Assembly: GCF_025145285.1 (NCBI RefSeq)
Contig: NZ_CP102251.1
Location: forward strand, 248,001 to 312,000
Direction: 5' to 3'
DNA from: Alistipes onderdonkii
GTDB taxonomy: Bacteria > Bacteroidota > Bacteroidia > Bacteroidales > Rikenellaceae
Length of the DNA stretch: 64,000 nucleotides
The notes below the pieces were generated by a model, which was not told the DNA's origin, did not search any database, and was given only the letters and a program-made list of their open reading frames with translations. Positions 9,147 through 18,164 of the stretch are shown here, piece by piece. The translations under genes were made by a program, and so were the position numbers. Position 1 is the first letter of the stretch. The number at the start of each line of letters is the position of its first letter.

Positions 9147-11210
9147 ATGTTCCTATTCGCACATATAGACTCCATAACGTTGCCGCTCGAAGACCCGATC
9201 CTGAAATTCCTGCTGATCCTGGTCATCATTCTGGCAGCACCGTTGTTACTGAACAAACTCAAAATCCCCTATTTGCTGGGGCTCATCATCGCAGGTGCGG
9301 TGATCGGCCCCCACGGCCTAAACCTGGTTCTGCGCGACAGCAGCATCATCCTCTCGGGAACGGCCGGCCTCCTGTACATCATGTTCCTGTCGGGGCTGGA
9401 CATGGACATGTCCGATTTCAAGAAAAACAGCTGGCGCAGCCTCATCTTCGGGCTCTACACCTTCTGCGTGCCGCTCGGGCTCGGCATCCTGGCCGGGTAT
9501 TACATCCTGGGCTTCCCGATTTACTCCTCGATCCTGCTGGCCGGGCTCTTCGCCTCGCAAACCCTCATCGCCTACCCCATCGTCAGCAAACTCGGCATCT
9601 CGCGCGACAAGGCCGTCACGATCGCAGTCGGCGGCACGGTCATCACCGACACGCTCGCCCTGCTGCTGCTCACGGTCATCGTCGGGATGGCCACGGGCAA
9701 TGTCGACGAAACATTCTGGTGGAGGCTCAGCGCCTCGGTACTGCTCTCGATCGGCATCATCCTGTTCCTGTTCCCGCTGCTGGCGCACTGGTTTTTCAAA
9801 CATTGCAGCGACAGCGTATCGCAGTATATCTTCGTGCTGGCGATGGTATTCCTGGGAGCCTATCTCGCGCACATGGCCGGGCTGGAGCCGATCATCGGTG
9901 CATTCCTCTCGGGGTTGGCCCTCAACCGCCAGATCCCCCGCACCTCGCCCCTGATGAACCGGATCGAATTCGTGGGAAACGCCATCTTCATCCCCTTCTT
10001 CCTGATCGGCGTGGGCATGCTCATCGACTACCGGGCGTTCTTCCGCGACTGGGAAAGCATCGAAGTGGCGATGGTGATGATCGCCCTGATTACGCTCGCG
10101 AAATTCCTCGCGGCCTATTTCACACAAAAGACCTTCCGGCTCTCGAACGACCAGCGTACGGTGATCTTCGGGCTGAGCAGCGCCCATGTGGCGGCGACGC
10201 TCGCGGCCGTCATGGTCGGCTACAACGTCATACTCGGGCATACGGCGGACGGCGAACCAATCCGCCTGCTGAGCGAAAGCGTCCTGAACGGCACGATCCT
10301 GATGATCCTCGCCACCTGCACCGTCTCGACCTTCGCCACGCAACGGGGCGCACACAACATCGCAATGCGCAATGCGCAGGACGACGACAAGGAGCCGCAG
10401 GAGGAAGACCATATCCTGATCCCGCTCGCCAACGAGCAGACCGCCTACGAACTGGTCTGCCTGAGCATGACGCTCAAAAAGGCCAAGGAGCGGAACGGGC
10501 TCTATGCGCTGAACGCCATCGACAACAAGGTCGAAGACCCCAACCTCGAAAAACAGGGGCGCAAACTGCTCGACATGGCGGCGCAGGCGGCGGCATCGGC
10601 CGACAATTACATGCAGCAACTGCTCCGCTACGACGTGAACATCGCCAACGCCATCGTCAGCGTGGTCAAGGAGCGCAATATCTCCGACATCGTGATGGGT
10701 ATGCACCACGACCGTACGCCGGGTGGGTCGGGCATCGGCAGGATGGCCGCCGACCTGCTGGGCTACAGCAACGTCACCACGTTCTTCTACCACCCCGAAC
10801 AACCGCTCACCACCGTCAAGCGGCACCTGGTCATCGTGCCCGAAAAAGCCGAGAAAGAGGCCGGGTTCCAGCTCTGGATGCAGAAATTACGCAACCTGGC
10901 CGAGAATTCGAGTGCCAGGATCGTCTTCTACGCCCCGGCCAGCACGATGCAATACCTGCGGCCTTCGCGCGGGAAACGCTCGTCGAAAGCCGAATACGTG
11001 GTTTCCGACTGCTGGAACGACCTGACGGCGCTGACCTATGAAACCAAACGCGACGATTGCCTGTGGGTGGTGATGAGCCGCCGCGACCGGCTCTCCTACC
11101 ACCCCGCCATGAGCAAGGTGCCGGGGTATATGGAGCAGTTCTTCGCCGGGCACAGTTTCGTGCTGGTCTATCCCGTACAGGCGGGCGATACGGACAACCG
11201 CTATCTGTAA
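9147..11210 (+). CDS. CPA2-type cation/proton antiporter with C-terminal stress-protein-like domain
   Basis: 687 residues. The first ~400 residues form a Na+/H+ exchanger (Kef-like CPA2) membrane domain with about 12 helices. It includes KIPYLLGLIIAGAVIGPHGL and the GTVITDTLALLLL segment, whose Asp is probably in the ion site, and GLEPIIGAFLSGLALNRQIP. The remaining ~290 residues are cytosolic and resemble universal stress protein domains (HILIPLANEQTAYELVCLSM, NISDIVMGMHHDRTPGGSGIGRMAADLL), a common nucleotide-sensing add-on. Probable role is K+ or Na+/H+ exchange for pH or ion homeostasis in the inner membrane. Monocistronic, with its own promoter. Confidence 0.88.
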   Translation: MFLFAHIDSITLPLEDPILKFLLILVIILAAPLLLNKLKIPYLLGLIIAGAVIGPHGLNLVLRDSSIILSGTAGLLYIMFLSGLDMDMSDFKKNSWRSLIFGLYTFCVPLGLGILAGYYILGFPIYSSILLAGLFASQTLIAYPIVSKLGISRDKAVTIAVGGTVITDTLALLLLTVIVGMATGNVDETFWWRLSASVLLSIGIILFLFPLLAHWFFKHCSDSVSQYIFVLAMVFLGAYLAHMAGLEPIIGAFLSGLALNRQIPRTSPLMNRIEFVGNAIFIPFFLIGVGMLIDYRAFFRDWESIEVAMVMIALITLAKFLAAYFTQKTFRLSNDQRTVIFGLSSAHVAATLAAVMVGYNVILGHTADGEPIRLLSESVLNGTILMILATCTVSTFATQRGAHNIAMRNAQDDDKEPQEEDHILIPLANEQTAYELVCLSMTLKKAKERNGLYALNAIDNKVEDPNLEKQGRKLLDMAAQAAASADNYMQQLLRYDVNIANAIVSVVKERNISDIVMGMHHDRTPGGSGIGRMAADLLGYSNVTTFFYHPEQPLTTVKRHLVIVPEKAEKEAGFQLWMQKLRNLAENSSARIVFYAPASTMQYLRPSRGKRSSKAEYVVSDCWNDLTALTYETKRDDCLWVVMSRRDRLSYHPAMSKVPGYMEQFFAGHSFVLVYPVQAGDTDNRYL

Positions 11211-11305
11211 CGTACGCCCGGGCAACCGGTGCGGGGAGTTTCCCGTTTCCGGATTTTATACTACCTTTACGGGTGACGGATGCGCCCCGGAAAAACCCGG
11301 ACAGG

Positions 11306-11337
11306 TTTGGTTTTGCGGCCGCCTTGTATTATCTTTG
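11306..11337 (+). promoter_or_regulatory. Promoter of der
   Basis: TTTG at 11306-11309, 20-base spacer, TATCTTTG at 11330-11337, 22 bases before the ATG. Confidence 0.85.
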
Positions 11338-11359
11338 CATCAGAAAAAAGAAATAGAGT

Positions 11360-12664
11360 ATGAGTCTCGTAGCAATCGTGGGCCGTCCGAATGTCGGCAA
11401 AAGCACCCTCTTCAACCGTCTGGTCGGCCAGCGAAAGGCCATCGTCGATGCCACGGCCGGAACCACCCGCGACCGCCATTACGGTAAGACCGACTGGAAC
11501 GGCCGGGAATTTTCCGTGATAGACACGGGCGGCTACACCGTCAACTCGGAAGATATCTTCGAGGACGAAATCCGCCGCCAGGTATTGCTGGCGATCGACG
11601 AAGCCGACGTAATCCTCTTCCTGGTCGAAGTCAAGACCGGCATCACCGACCTCGACATGCTGATGGCCGACCTCCTGCGCCGCACATCGAAAAAGGTGAT
11701 CCTCGTCTGCAACAAGGTCGATAACAACGACCAGATATACTCTTCGCACGAGTTCTATGCCCTGGGGCTGGGCGACCCCTACTGCATCAGTTCGATGAGC
11801 GGCAGCGGCACGGGCGACCTGATGGATGCCATCCTCGCGGCGCTGCCCGCCGAGGCCCTGGTCGAAGAGGAGGAGAACCTGCCGCACATCACCATCGTGG
11901 GCCGTCCCAACGTCGGCAAATCGTCGATGACCAACGCCCTGCTGGGCGAAGAACGCAATATCGTGACCTCGATCGCCGGCACCACACGCGACTCGATCCA
12001 CACCCGCTACAACAAATTCGGGATGGACTTCTACCTTGTGGACACGGCAGGCATGCGCAAGAAGGGCAAGGCGATGGAAGACCTCGAATTTTACTCGGTG
12101 ATGCGTTCGATCCGCGCCATCGAAAATTCCGACGTCTGCATCCTGATGCTCGACGCACAGCAGGGGCTCGAATCGCAAGACCTCAACATCCACAACCTGA
12201 TCGTCCGCAACCGCAAGGGTTGCGTGATCGTGGTCAACAAATGGGATCTGGTCGAGAAGGACAACAATACGATGAAAGAGTGGACGGAGTTCCTGAAGAA
12301 GAAACTCGCACCGTTCAACGACATTCCGATCATCTTCACCTCGGTTCTGAGCAAACAACGCATTTTCGACGTACTCCAGACGGCCATCCGGGTCTACGAG
12401 TCGCGCAAACGCCGCATCTCGACCTCGGCGCTCAACGATTTCCTGCTGCCGCTGATCGAAAATTACCCGCCGCCCGCGACCAAGGGCAAATACATCAAGA
12501 TCAAATATGTAACCCAGTTGCCGACGCCGACGCCGCAGTTCGCGTTCTTCGTCAACCTGCCGCAGTACATCAAGGAACCTTACCGCCGCTTCCTCGAAAA
12601 CAACATCCGCGACCACTGGGATTTCTCCGGGGTACCGATGCAAATTTACTTCCGGCAGAAATAA
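11360..12664 (+). CDS. der: Ribosome biogenesis GTPase Der (EngA)
   Basis: 434 residues, the standard Der length. Two tandem GTPase domains are visible: G1 GRPNVGKSTLFNRL and G3 DTGGY in the first, G1 GRPNVGKSSMTNALL and G3 DTAGMRKKGK in the second, with NKVD and NKWD as the G4 motifs. A C-terminal KH-like domain ends VPMQIYFRQK. Der is an essential 50S assembly factor. The last 13 codons or so are the first copy of a tandem repeat that continues beyond the stop. Confidence 0.97.
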   Translation: MSLVAIVGRPNVGKSTLFNRLVGQRKAIVDATAGTTRDRHYGKTDWNGREFSVIDTGGYTVNSEDIFEDEIRRQVLLAIDEADVILFLVEVKTGITDLDMLMADLLRRTSKKVILVCNKVDNNDQIYSSHEFYALGLGDPYCISSMSGSGTGDLMDAILAALPAEALVEEEENLPHITIVGRPNVGKSSMTNALLGEERNIVTSIAGTTRDSIHTRYNKFGMDFYLVDTAGMRKKGKAMEDLEFYSVMRSIRAIENSDVCILMLDAQQGLESQDLNIHNLIVRNRKGCVIVVNKWDLVEKDNNTMKEWTEFLKKKLAPFNDIPIIFTSVLSKQRIFDVLQTAIRVYESRKRRISTSALNDFLLPLIENYPPPATKGKYIKIKYVTQLPTPTPQFAFFVNLPQYIKEPYRRFLENNIRDHWDFSGVPMQIYFRQK

Positions 12665-13064
12665 GGACGGGCTGCGGCATCGTCAGGTTTTGTCGCCGGA
12701 GAAATCCCGCTTTAATATTCCCCCTAAATCCCCCTTTGACAAAGGGGGACTTTTACAAACCGGGGTACCGATGCAAATCTACTTTCGGCAGAAATAAGGA
12801 CGGCTGCGGCATCGTCAGGTCTTGTTACCGGAGAAATCCCGCTCTAACATTCCCCCTAAGTCCCCCTTTGCAAAGGGGGACTTTTCTTATACCGGGGTGC
12901 CGATGCAAATCTACTTCCGGCAGAAATAAGGACAGCTGCGGCATCGCCCAGTCTTGTCGCCGGAGAAATCCCGCTTTAACATTCCCCCTAAATCCCCCTT
13001 TGACAAAGGGGGACTTTTACAAACCGGAGTGCCGATGCAAATCTACTTCCGGCAGAAATAAGGA
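12627..13064 (+). repeat. Tandem repeat containing the der 3' end and a hairpin element (3.3 copies)
   Basis: Copies begin at 12627, 12760, 12892 and 13024 (periods 133, 132, 132); the last is a 41-base partial copy. Each begins with the der tail (CCGGGGTACCGATGCAAATC type, including the stop codon), continues with about 60 bases of spacer and ends with a hairpin of the CCCCCTTTG/CAAAGGGGG type (12729-12749, 12861-12880, 12993-13013) followed by ACTTTT. Only the first copy is within der. The others each retain an 8-residue ATG-to-stop frame for the same tail, with few substitutions. The hairpins could act as weak terminators. Confidence 0.93.
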
Positions 13065-13100
13065 GGAGAATACCTGCCCTGCCATTCGCACAAAACAAAA

Positions 13101-13131
13101 AAAGGGGCGACACTGCATATGTCGTCCCTTT
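13101..13131. terminator. Terminator between der repeats and the RclC-like gene
   Basis: A 12-bp stem (13101-13112 with 13120-13131) with one G-U pair and a 7-base loop is flanked by A-run and T-run, so it can serve both convergent transcripts. Confidence 0.75.
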
Positions 13132-13152
13132 TTGCCCCCGTCACGCCTCCCG

Positions 13153-13734
13153 CTACCGCACCAATAGCTTACGCGCCGTATCGGAGAGCAGCACCACGGC
13201 ACCGGCAAGGATCGCAATATCCTTTATCACCAGCCGCCCGGCGCCCGAGAGCAACGGGAACCCGTATTCCCCGCTGCCCAGATCCGGCACCCAGACTTCG
13301 GGCGTAGTCACCAGGAACGACAGCGTGCCGAGCGTCATAATCACGGCCAGCAGCTCCCCGGCCAGGCCGATGCGGGCCGAGAAGAACCCGAGGAAGGTCA
13401 GGATGCCGATTCCCATGATCAGCACCCCCAGCCCGTGGGAAAAGCCATAGGTGTTGTTCTTTTCATGCCACGCATGCTTTGCAGCGTCGTATTCGCCCTC
13501 CTTGAGTTTATAATCCCTGTACTCGGGTGCTTTTTCGTTGTAGAGGAAACTCATGAAGGGACTGTTCGCCACGAAGGGCACGATGCCTTCGGCTTCGTAA
13601 TTCCGGAATTTAAGTCCGCCGATCCAGACAAAAATGATAAGGATAGCCACCCGGATCATCCCCAGGCCGAGCCGTTGCGCGTTGGCCGCAATTTTCAGAA
13701 AGCCGTAAAACAGGCAGGAAAGTCTTTGCATCAT
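13153..13734 (-). CDS. DUF417 / RclC (YkgB)-like inner-membrane protein
   Basis: 193 residues with four to five membrane helices. It has the DUF417 features: LGMIRVAILIIFVWIGGLKFRNYEAEGIVPFVANSPF in the N-terminal half, then SHGLGVLIMGIGILTFLGFF and LSFLVTTPEVWVPDLGSGEYGFPLLSGAGRLVIKD. In E. coli the family member RclC belongs to the reactive-chlorine resistance operon controlled by an AraC-type sensor. Here too an AraC-family gene precedes it on the same strand and a catalase lies beyond, supporting an oxidant-stress role (inference). Confidence 0.85.
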   Translation of the reverse strand: MMQRLSCLFYGFLKIAANAQRLGLGMIRVAILIIFVWIGGLKFRNYEAEGIVPFVANSPFMSFLYNEKAPEYRDYKLKEGEYDAAKHAWHEKNNTYGFSHGLGVLIMGIGILTFLGFFSARIGLAGELLAVIMTLGTLSFLVTTPEVWVPDLGSGEYGFPLLSGAGRLVIKDIAILAGAVVLLSDTARKLLVR

Positions 13735-13821
13735 ATTCGTTTTTCGTTAATTGTCCGATGATGCAAAGGTCTGTATTCAGGATCGCACACGCGATGGCAG
13801 GAATGCCGGAAATGTTGGGAA

Positions 13822-14655
13822 TTATTCCCTTTTTTCGCGCTGCCGGAACCCGGTGATGCTCTCGCCGTTCATTTTGGCGAAGAAACGGCTGAAAGCCGCG
13901 GTATCCTCATAGCCCAGCAGGTAAGCGATCTCCTTGGCGCTTTTCGGGGTATAGAGCAGCAGGCGGCGCGCCTCGGCATTGACCCGGTCGTGGATGATGT
14001 TCAGCGGCGAGGGCTGCCCGCACGAGGCGAAGAGGTTGGCGAGCGTCTTGGGCGACCGGTGGAGCAGTCCGGCATAGTCCTGCACCCGTTTCTTCGTCCG
14101 AAAATGCTCGTCGACCAGCACATAGTAGCGGCGCACCGTGTCGAAGAGTTTTTCACGGTCGGCACCGACGGAGAAATGCTCGCGCGCGATGCGCGTACAT
14201 ATGATAATAAACCGTTTGAGCTGCATGCGGAGCATCTCTTCGCGCAGACCGTCAACTACCCCGTATTCGGCCCGCAGGTCGTCGACCACCCGTTGCAGGG
14301 CGGCCGTGCGCATTTCGGAGAGTTCGAGCCGCAGCACTTCGGAACTGCCGTTGAAAAGCAGCCCGCTGCACGACACCTCGCCGTCATGACCGAAAATGCA
14401 GTAGAAATTGCTGTCGAAAGCAAGGATCAGGTATTCGCCCTCGGCGCGCGTCACGTCGAGGGTATGGAGCGGCGTCAGGGGCAGCAGCATCCCAGCCCGG
14501 AGCTCCATGGGAATATGGTCGACTTCGAGCCAAAGGCATCCACGCCTTACCCAGACGAATTTATAGAGCCCGGGGCTGCGATGCAGCGCGGCATCGCGGT
14601 AGTCGCTGCACAGGACGAGGTTGCCTTTCAGGGGCGTGCTGAATGTCAGATCCAT
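13822..14655 (-). CDS. AraC family transcriptional regulator
   Basis: 277 residues from the ATG at 14653-14655; the frame is open 26 codons further up, but that N-terminus is a poor fit. The N-terminal half is a cupin-like sensor (GLYKFVWVRRGCLWLEVDHIPMELRAGMLLPLTPLH, a typical AraC_binding profile). The C-terminal ~100 residues are two helix-turn-helix motifs (VQDYAGLLHRSPKTLANLF and AKEIAYLLGYEDTAAFSRFFAKMNG). It lies 87 bases upstream of the RclC-like gene on the same strand and divergent from catalase, so it is the obvious candidate regulator of both. Several cysteines are present, but none can be assigned a sensing role. Confidence 0.88.
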   Translation of the reverse strand: MDLTFSTPLKGNLVLCSDYRDAALHRSPGLYKFVWVRRGCLWLEVDHIPMELRAGMLLPLTPLHTLDVTRAEGEYLILAFDSNFYCIFGHDGEVSCSGLLFNGSSEVLRLELSEMRTAALQRVVDDLRAEYGVVDGLREEMLRMQLKRFIIICTRIAREHFSVGADREKLFDTVRRYYVLVDEHFRTKKRVQDYAGLLHRSPKTLANLFASCGQPSPLNIIHDRVNAEARRLLLYTPKSAKEIAYLLGYEDTAAFSRFFAKMNGESITGFRQREKRE

Positions 14656-14790
14656 GGTTCGGAGATTTAGGTTCGGGGAAACAATCGCAAGCGGTGTTTC
14701 AAAGATAATGCACAAAAATAAAAACACCCGCATTTCGGGCCGAAAAATCGCATCCGCCTTCGGAGGCAGTCAAGGTACGGTTTTCGGCCT

Positions 14791-14809
14791 GTATAACTTC
14801 AGGTTATAC
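14791..14809. promoter_or_regulatory. Inverted repeat, candidate activator site at the catalase promoter
   Basis: GTATAAC (14791-14797) and GTTATAC (14803-14809) form a perfect 7-bp inverted repeat with a 5-base centre. It ends 18 bases upstream of the catalase -33 element, the place expected for a class-I type activator such as OxyR or the divergent AraC regulator (inference). Confidence 0.45.
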
Positions 14810-14827
14810 CATCATCAGAATTACCGA

Positions 14828-14859
14828 TTTGCAAATCCGTGAAACATAACTTACATTTA
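14828..14859 (+). promoter_or_regulatory. Promoter of catalase
   Basis: TTTG at 14828-14831, 20-base spacer, TACATTTA at 14852-14859 (one mismatch to TAnnTTTG), 34 bases before the ATG. Confidence 0.7.
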
Positions 14860-14893
14860 TAAAAAATTCTAACCCGCATAATAAGAAAACCCC

Positions 14894-16393
14894 ATGGACA
14901 AAAAGAAACAGCTTACCGCTGAGAACGGCCGGCCGATCGCCGACAACCAGAACATCCAGACCGCAGGCGTCCGCGGCCCCGTGACGCTGCAAGACCCGTG
15001 GTTCCTCGAGAAACTCGCGCATTTCGACCGCGAAGTAATCCCCGAACGGCGTATGCATGCCAAAGGCTCGGGCGCATTCGGCACCTTTACGGTGACGCAG
15101 GACATCACCGAATACACGCGTGCGTCGATCTTCGCCCGGGTCGGCAAGAAAACCGAATGCTTCGTGCGTTTCTCGACCGTCGCCGGCGAGCGCGGCGCAG
15201 CCGATGCCGAGCGCGACATCCGCGGTTTCGCCATGAAGTTCTACACCGACGCGGGCAACTGGGATCTCGTGGGCAACAACACTCCCGTGTTCTTCCTGCG
15301 CGACCCGCTGAAATTCCCCGACCTGAACCATGCCGTGAAGCGCGACCCGCGCACCAACCTGCGTTCGGCCAACAACAACTGGGATTTCTGGACGCTGCTG
15401 CCCGAAGCGCTGCACCAGGTGACGATCACCATGTCACCGCGGGGCATTCCGGCATCGTACCGCCACATGCACGGATTCGGCAGCCACACATACAGTTTCT
15501 ATGACAAGGACAACAAGCGCACGTGGGTGAAGTTCCACCTCACGACCCAGCAGGGGATCAGGAACCTGACGGACGCCGAGGCCGAAGCCCTTGTGGGCAA
15601 AGACCGCGAGTCGCACCAGAGGGATCTCTACGAGTCCATCGAACGCGGCGATTTCCCGCGCTGGACGATGTACGTGCAGCTGATGACCGAGGAAGAGGCG
15701 CGCAACTACAAGCTCAACCCGTTCGACCTGACGAAGGTGTGGTACCACAAGGATTTCCCGCTGCACGAGGTGGGCGTGCTGGAATTGAACCGCAACCCCG
15801 AGAATTACTATGCCGATGTCGAGCAAGCGGCGTTCAACCCGATGAACATCGTCGAAGGCATCGGCTTCTCGCCCGACAAGATGTTGCAGGGGCGCCTGTT
15901 CTCCTACGGCGACGCACAGCGCTACCGCCTGGGCGTGAACCACACGGAAATCCCCGTGAACAGGCCCCGCTGCCCGATCCACGCCTTCCACCGCGACGGG
16001 CAGATGCGCACCGACGGCAACTACGGATCGGCAAAGGGTTACGAACCCAACAGCTACGGCGAATGGCAGGACACCCCCGCCCTCAAAGAGCCGTCCCTGG
16101 CCGTGAACGGCGACGTTTACAACTACGACGAGCGCGAACTGGACAGCGACTATTTCACGCAGCCCGGCCTGCTGTGGCGCGTGATGTCGGCAGAAGACCA
16201 GAAAGCCACCTGCGAGAATACGGCGCGCGCCATGGGCGATGCCGAACTGTTCATCAAGCAGCGCCACACGCGCCACTGCTACTATGCCGACCCGGCATAC
16301 GGCAAGGGAGTGGCCGAGGCGCTGGGCATCTCGCTCGAAGAGGCCCTCAGGGCCGAAGACCCGGCGCATCCTTCGTGGGATCCGCGTAAATGA
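14894..16393 (+). CDS. katA: Catalase (monofunctional haem catalase)
   Basis: 499 residues, a small-subunit catalase. Catalytic His55 lies in RRMHAKGSGAFG, the distal Asn in VGNNTPVFFLRD (about 128), and the haem-ligating Tyr338 in LFSYGDAQRYRLG. It decomposes hydrogen peroxide in the cytoplasm. Transcribed divergently from the AraC regulator, from a clear promoter with an inverted repeat upstream, and followed by a strong terminator, so a single-gene transcript. Confidence 0.97.
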   Translation: MDKKKQLTAENGRPIADNQNIQTAGVRGPVTLQDPWFLEKLAHFDREVIPERRMHAKGSGAFGTFTVTQDITEYTRASIFARVGKKTECFVRFSTVAGERGAADAERDIRGFAMKFYTDAGNWDLVGNNTPVFFLRDPLKFPDLNHAVKRDPRTNLRSANNNWDFWTLLPEALHQVTITMSPRGIPASYRHMHGFGSHTYSFYDKDNKRTWVKFHLTTQQGIRNLTDAEAEALVGKDRESHQRDLYESIERGDFPRWTMYVQLMTEEEARNYKLNPFDLTKVWYHKDFPLHEVGVLELNRNPENYYADVEQAAFNPMNIVEGIGFSPDKMLQGRLFSYGDAQRYRLGVNHTEIPVNRPRCPIHAFHRDGQMRTDGNYGSAKGYEPNSYGEWQDTPALKEPSLAVNGDVYNYDERELDSDYFTQPGLLWRVMSAEDQKATCENTARAMGDAELFIKQRHTRHCYYADPAYGKGVAEALGISLEEALRAEDPAHPSWDPRK

Positions 16394-16516
16394 CCGGCGG
16401 AATTCCGCGCAGGCAATCCGCGCAGCCCGCTCCGGCAAACCGGTTCGCACCCCACCGCCGGCCACGGCAGGCCGATGCCTGAAAACGGCAGGCGGAAAAA
16501 CCGCCGGACAATAACG

Positions 16517-16555
16517 GCAAGGCCGGGCTTTCAGAAAGCCCGGCCTTGCATTTTA
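16517..16555 (+). terminator. Terminator after catalase
   Basis: A perfect 16-bp inverted repeat (16517-16532 with 16534-16549, core GGCCGGGC) is followed by ATTTTA. Confidence 0.85.
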
Positions 16556-16646
16556 CCCATGCAGGGGTATTTACGGCTGCTGCCGGTTAGGGAAACCTTC
16601 AGCCCGGCAACCAGCGTGCCGTCTCTCCCTGTGTATCCCGCACGGA

Positions 16647-18140
16647 CTACTCCCGGGGCACACTACCGCCCGGCTGCGGGGTTTCGCCGCCTTGGGGCTT
16701 ATCGCCGCGGCGACGGTTCCTGCCCCCGCGATGGCGGTGTTTGCGGTCACGCGTCCCACGATTGCCTTCGCCGCGCCCGGAGGCGTGGTCGTTATCGGCA
16801 GGTGCCGCCTGAGGGACTGCGATCCCGGGATTTTCGGCAGCCGCCGCACCCCGTTCCCGGTCGTTGCGGCGTTCGCGCCCTGCGCGTTCGCCCTTGTCTG
16901 CGCGTCCGCGCCCACGGCTTCCGCCGTTCGAACCGCCGCGGCCACGGCCTCCGCCACGGCCACCGCGCCCACGGCCGTTATTGACGGCAGGATTGTATAC
17001 GGGGCCCGCGCCCACGCTGGCCGGCAATTCGGCCTTGCGGATATCCCTCTCGATGAACTTCTCGATCGCATGGAACTTGCCCTGCTCGTCCTCGCTGACG
17101 AACGTCACGGCGCTGCCCGTAGCCGCGGCGCGCGCCGTACGGCCGATACGGTGAATATAATCCTCGGGGTCGTGCGGCACGTCGTAATTGATGACCAGCC
17201 CGATATCCTCGATGTCGATGCCGCGCGCCACGATATCCGTAGCCACCAGGATCGACACCTTGTTGTTCTTGAAGTCGAGCATCACCTCCTCGCGCTGCGC
17301 CTGTTCCAGGTCGGAATGCATGGCGGCCACATTGAGTTTCATGCGCTTGAGCGTGTGCGCCAGCTCCTTGACCTTGAGCTTCGACGACGAGAAGATGATC
17401 GTCTTCGAATCGGTCGGCTCGGCGAACATCTCGCGGATGATGCCCAGCTTCTGGTTCTCGTAGCAGACATAGGCCGACTGGTCGATCGCCTCGTTGGGTT
17501 TCGAAATGGCGATGTTCACCTCGGCGGGATTGCGCAGGATCGTCCTGGCCATCTCGCGTATCTTCGGGGGCAGCGTCGCCGAGAACATGATCGTCTGCCG
17601 ATCCTTGGGCATATAGGAGACGATCTTCATGATGTCCTCGCTGAAACCCATGTCGAGCATACGGTCGGCCTCGTCGAGGATCAGGCACTCGACGTGCGAA
17701 AGGTCGATGCCGCTGTTCTGGATGTGCGAGATCATGCGCCCGGGGGTGGCGATCACCACGTCCGAACCCATCAGCATACCGCGCTTCTGCACATCCCAGC
17801 CCTTGCCGTCACCACCGCCGTATACGACCGTGGTCGACACGGGCAGGTAGTACGAAAATCCCTGGAACTGCTGGTCGATCTGCTGCGCCAGTTCACGCGT
17901 CGGCACGATGATCACCGATTTTATCACATTGTCTTCGTTCCCTTCGATCAACAGCCTGTTGAGCAGCGGCAGCGTATAGGCCGCCGTCTTGCCGGTTCCG
18001 GTCTGGGCGCAACCGATGATGTCGCGGCCCTCCAGGATCACCGGGATGGTGTGTTCCTGGACAGGAGTCATCTCCTGAAAATTCATATCGTCAAGTCCGT
18101 CGAGGATCTCATCCTCCAGGTCAAGTTCGTCAAATCGCAT
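16647..18140 (-). CDS. DEAD-box RNA helicase (RhlE-like) with RGG-rich tail
   Basis: 497 residues. Q motif (FQEMTPVQEHTIP), motif I CAQTGTGKTAA, motif Ia PTRELAQQ, motif II LDEADRMLDMG, motif III FSATLPP, and the C-terminal helicase motifs including HRIGRTARA. The last ~120 residues are a low-complexity Arg/Gly-rich tail (repeated RGRGG and NDRERG-like units) expected to bind RNA. Such helicases remodel RNA in ribosome assembly or mRNA decay. Third gene of the YitT-MiaB-helicase run, 24 bases after miaB. Confidence 0.93.
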   Translation of the reverse strand: MRFDELDLEDEILDGLDDMNFQEMTPVQEHTIPVILEGRDIIGCAQTGTGKTAAYTLPLLNRLLIEGNEDNVIKSVIIVPTRELAQQIDQQFQGFSYYLPVSTTVVYGGGDGKGWDVQKRGMLMGSDVVIATPGRMISHIQNSGIDLSHVECLILDEADRMLDMGFSEDIMKIVSYMPKDRQTIMFSATLPPKIREMARTILRNPAEVNIAISKPNEAIDQSAYVCYENQKLGIIREMFAEPTDSKTIIFSSSKLKVKELAHTLKRMKLNVAAMHSDLEQAQREEVMLDFKNNKVSILVATDIVARGIDIEDIGLVINYDVPHDPEDYIHRIGRTARAAATGSAVTFVSEDEQGKFHAIEKFIERDIRKAELPASVGAGPVYNPAVNNGRGRGGRGGGRGRGGSNGGSRGRGRADKGERAGRERRNDRERGAAAAENPGIAVPQAAPADNDHASGRGEGNRGTRDRKHRHRGGRNRRRGDKPQGGETPQPGGSVPRE

Positions 18141-18164
18141 CTTACGTTTCAGTTTATTATATCC

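Noticed and set aside
12700..13060. Repeated peptide FPLNPPLTKGDF in an open plus-strand frame
   Set aside because: It is a chance translation of the hairpin repeat in a frame overlapping der; there is no start context, and the same type of peptide arises wherever such palindromes occur.
12627..13064. Possible CRISPR array from regularly spaced repeats
   Set aside because: The repeats are contiguous 132-base units without unique spacers and include the end of der; no cas genes are nearby.
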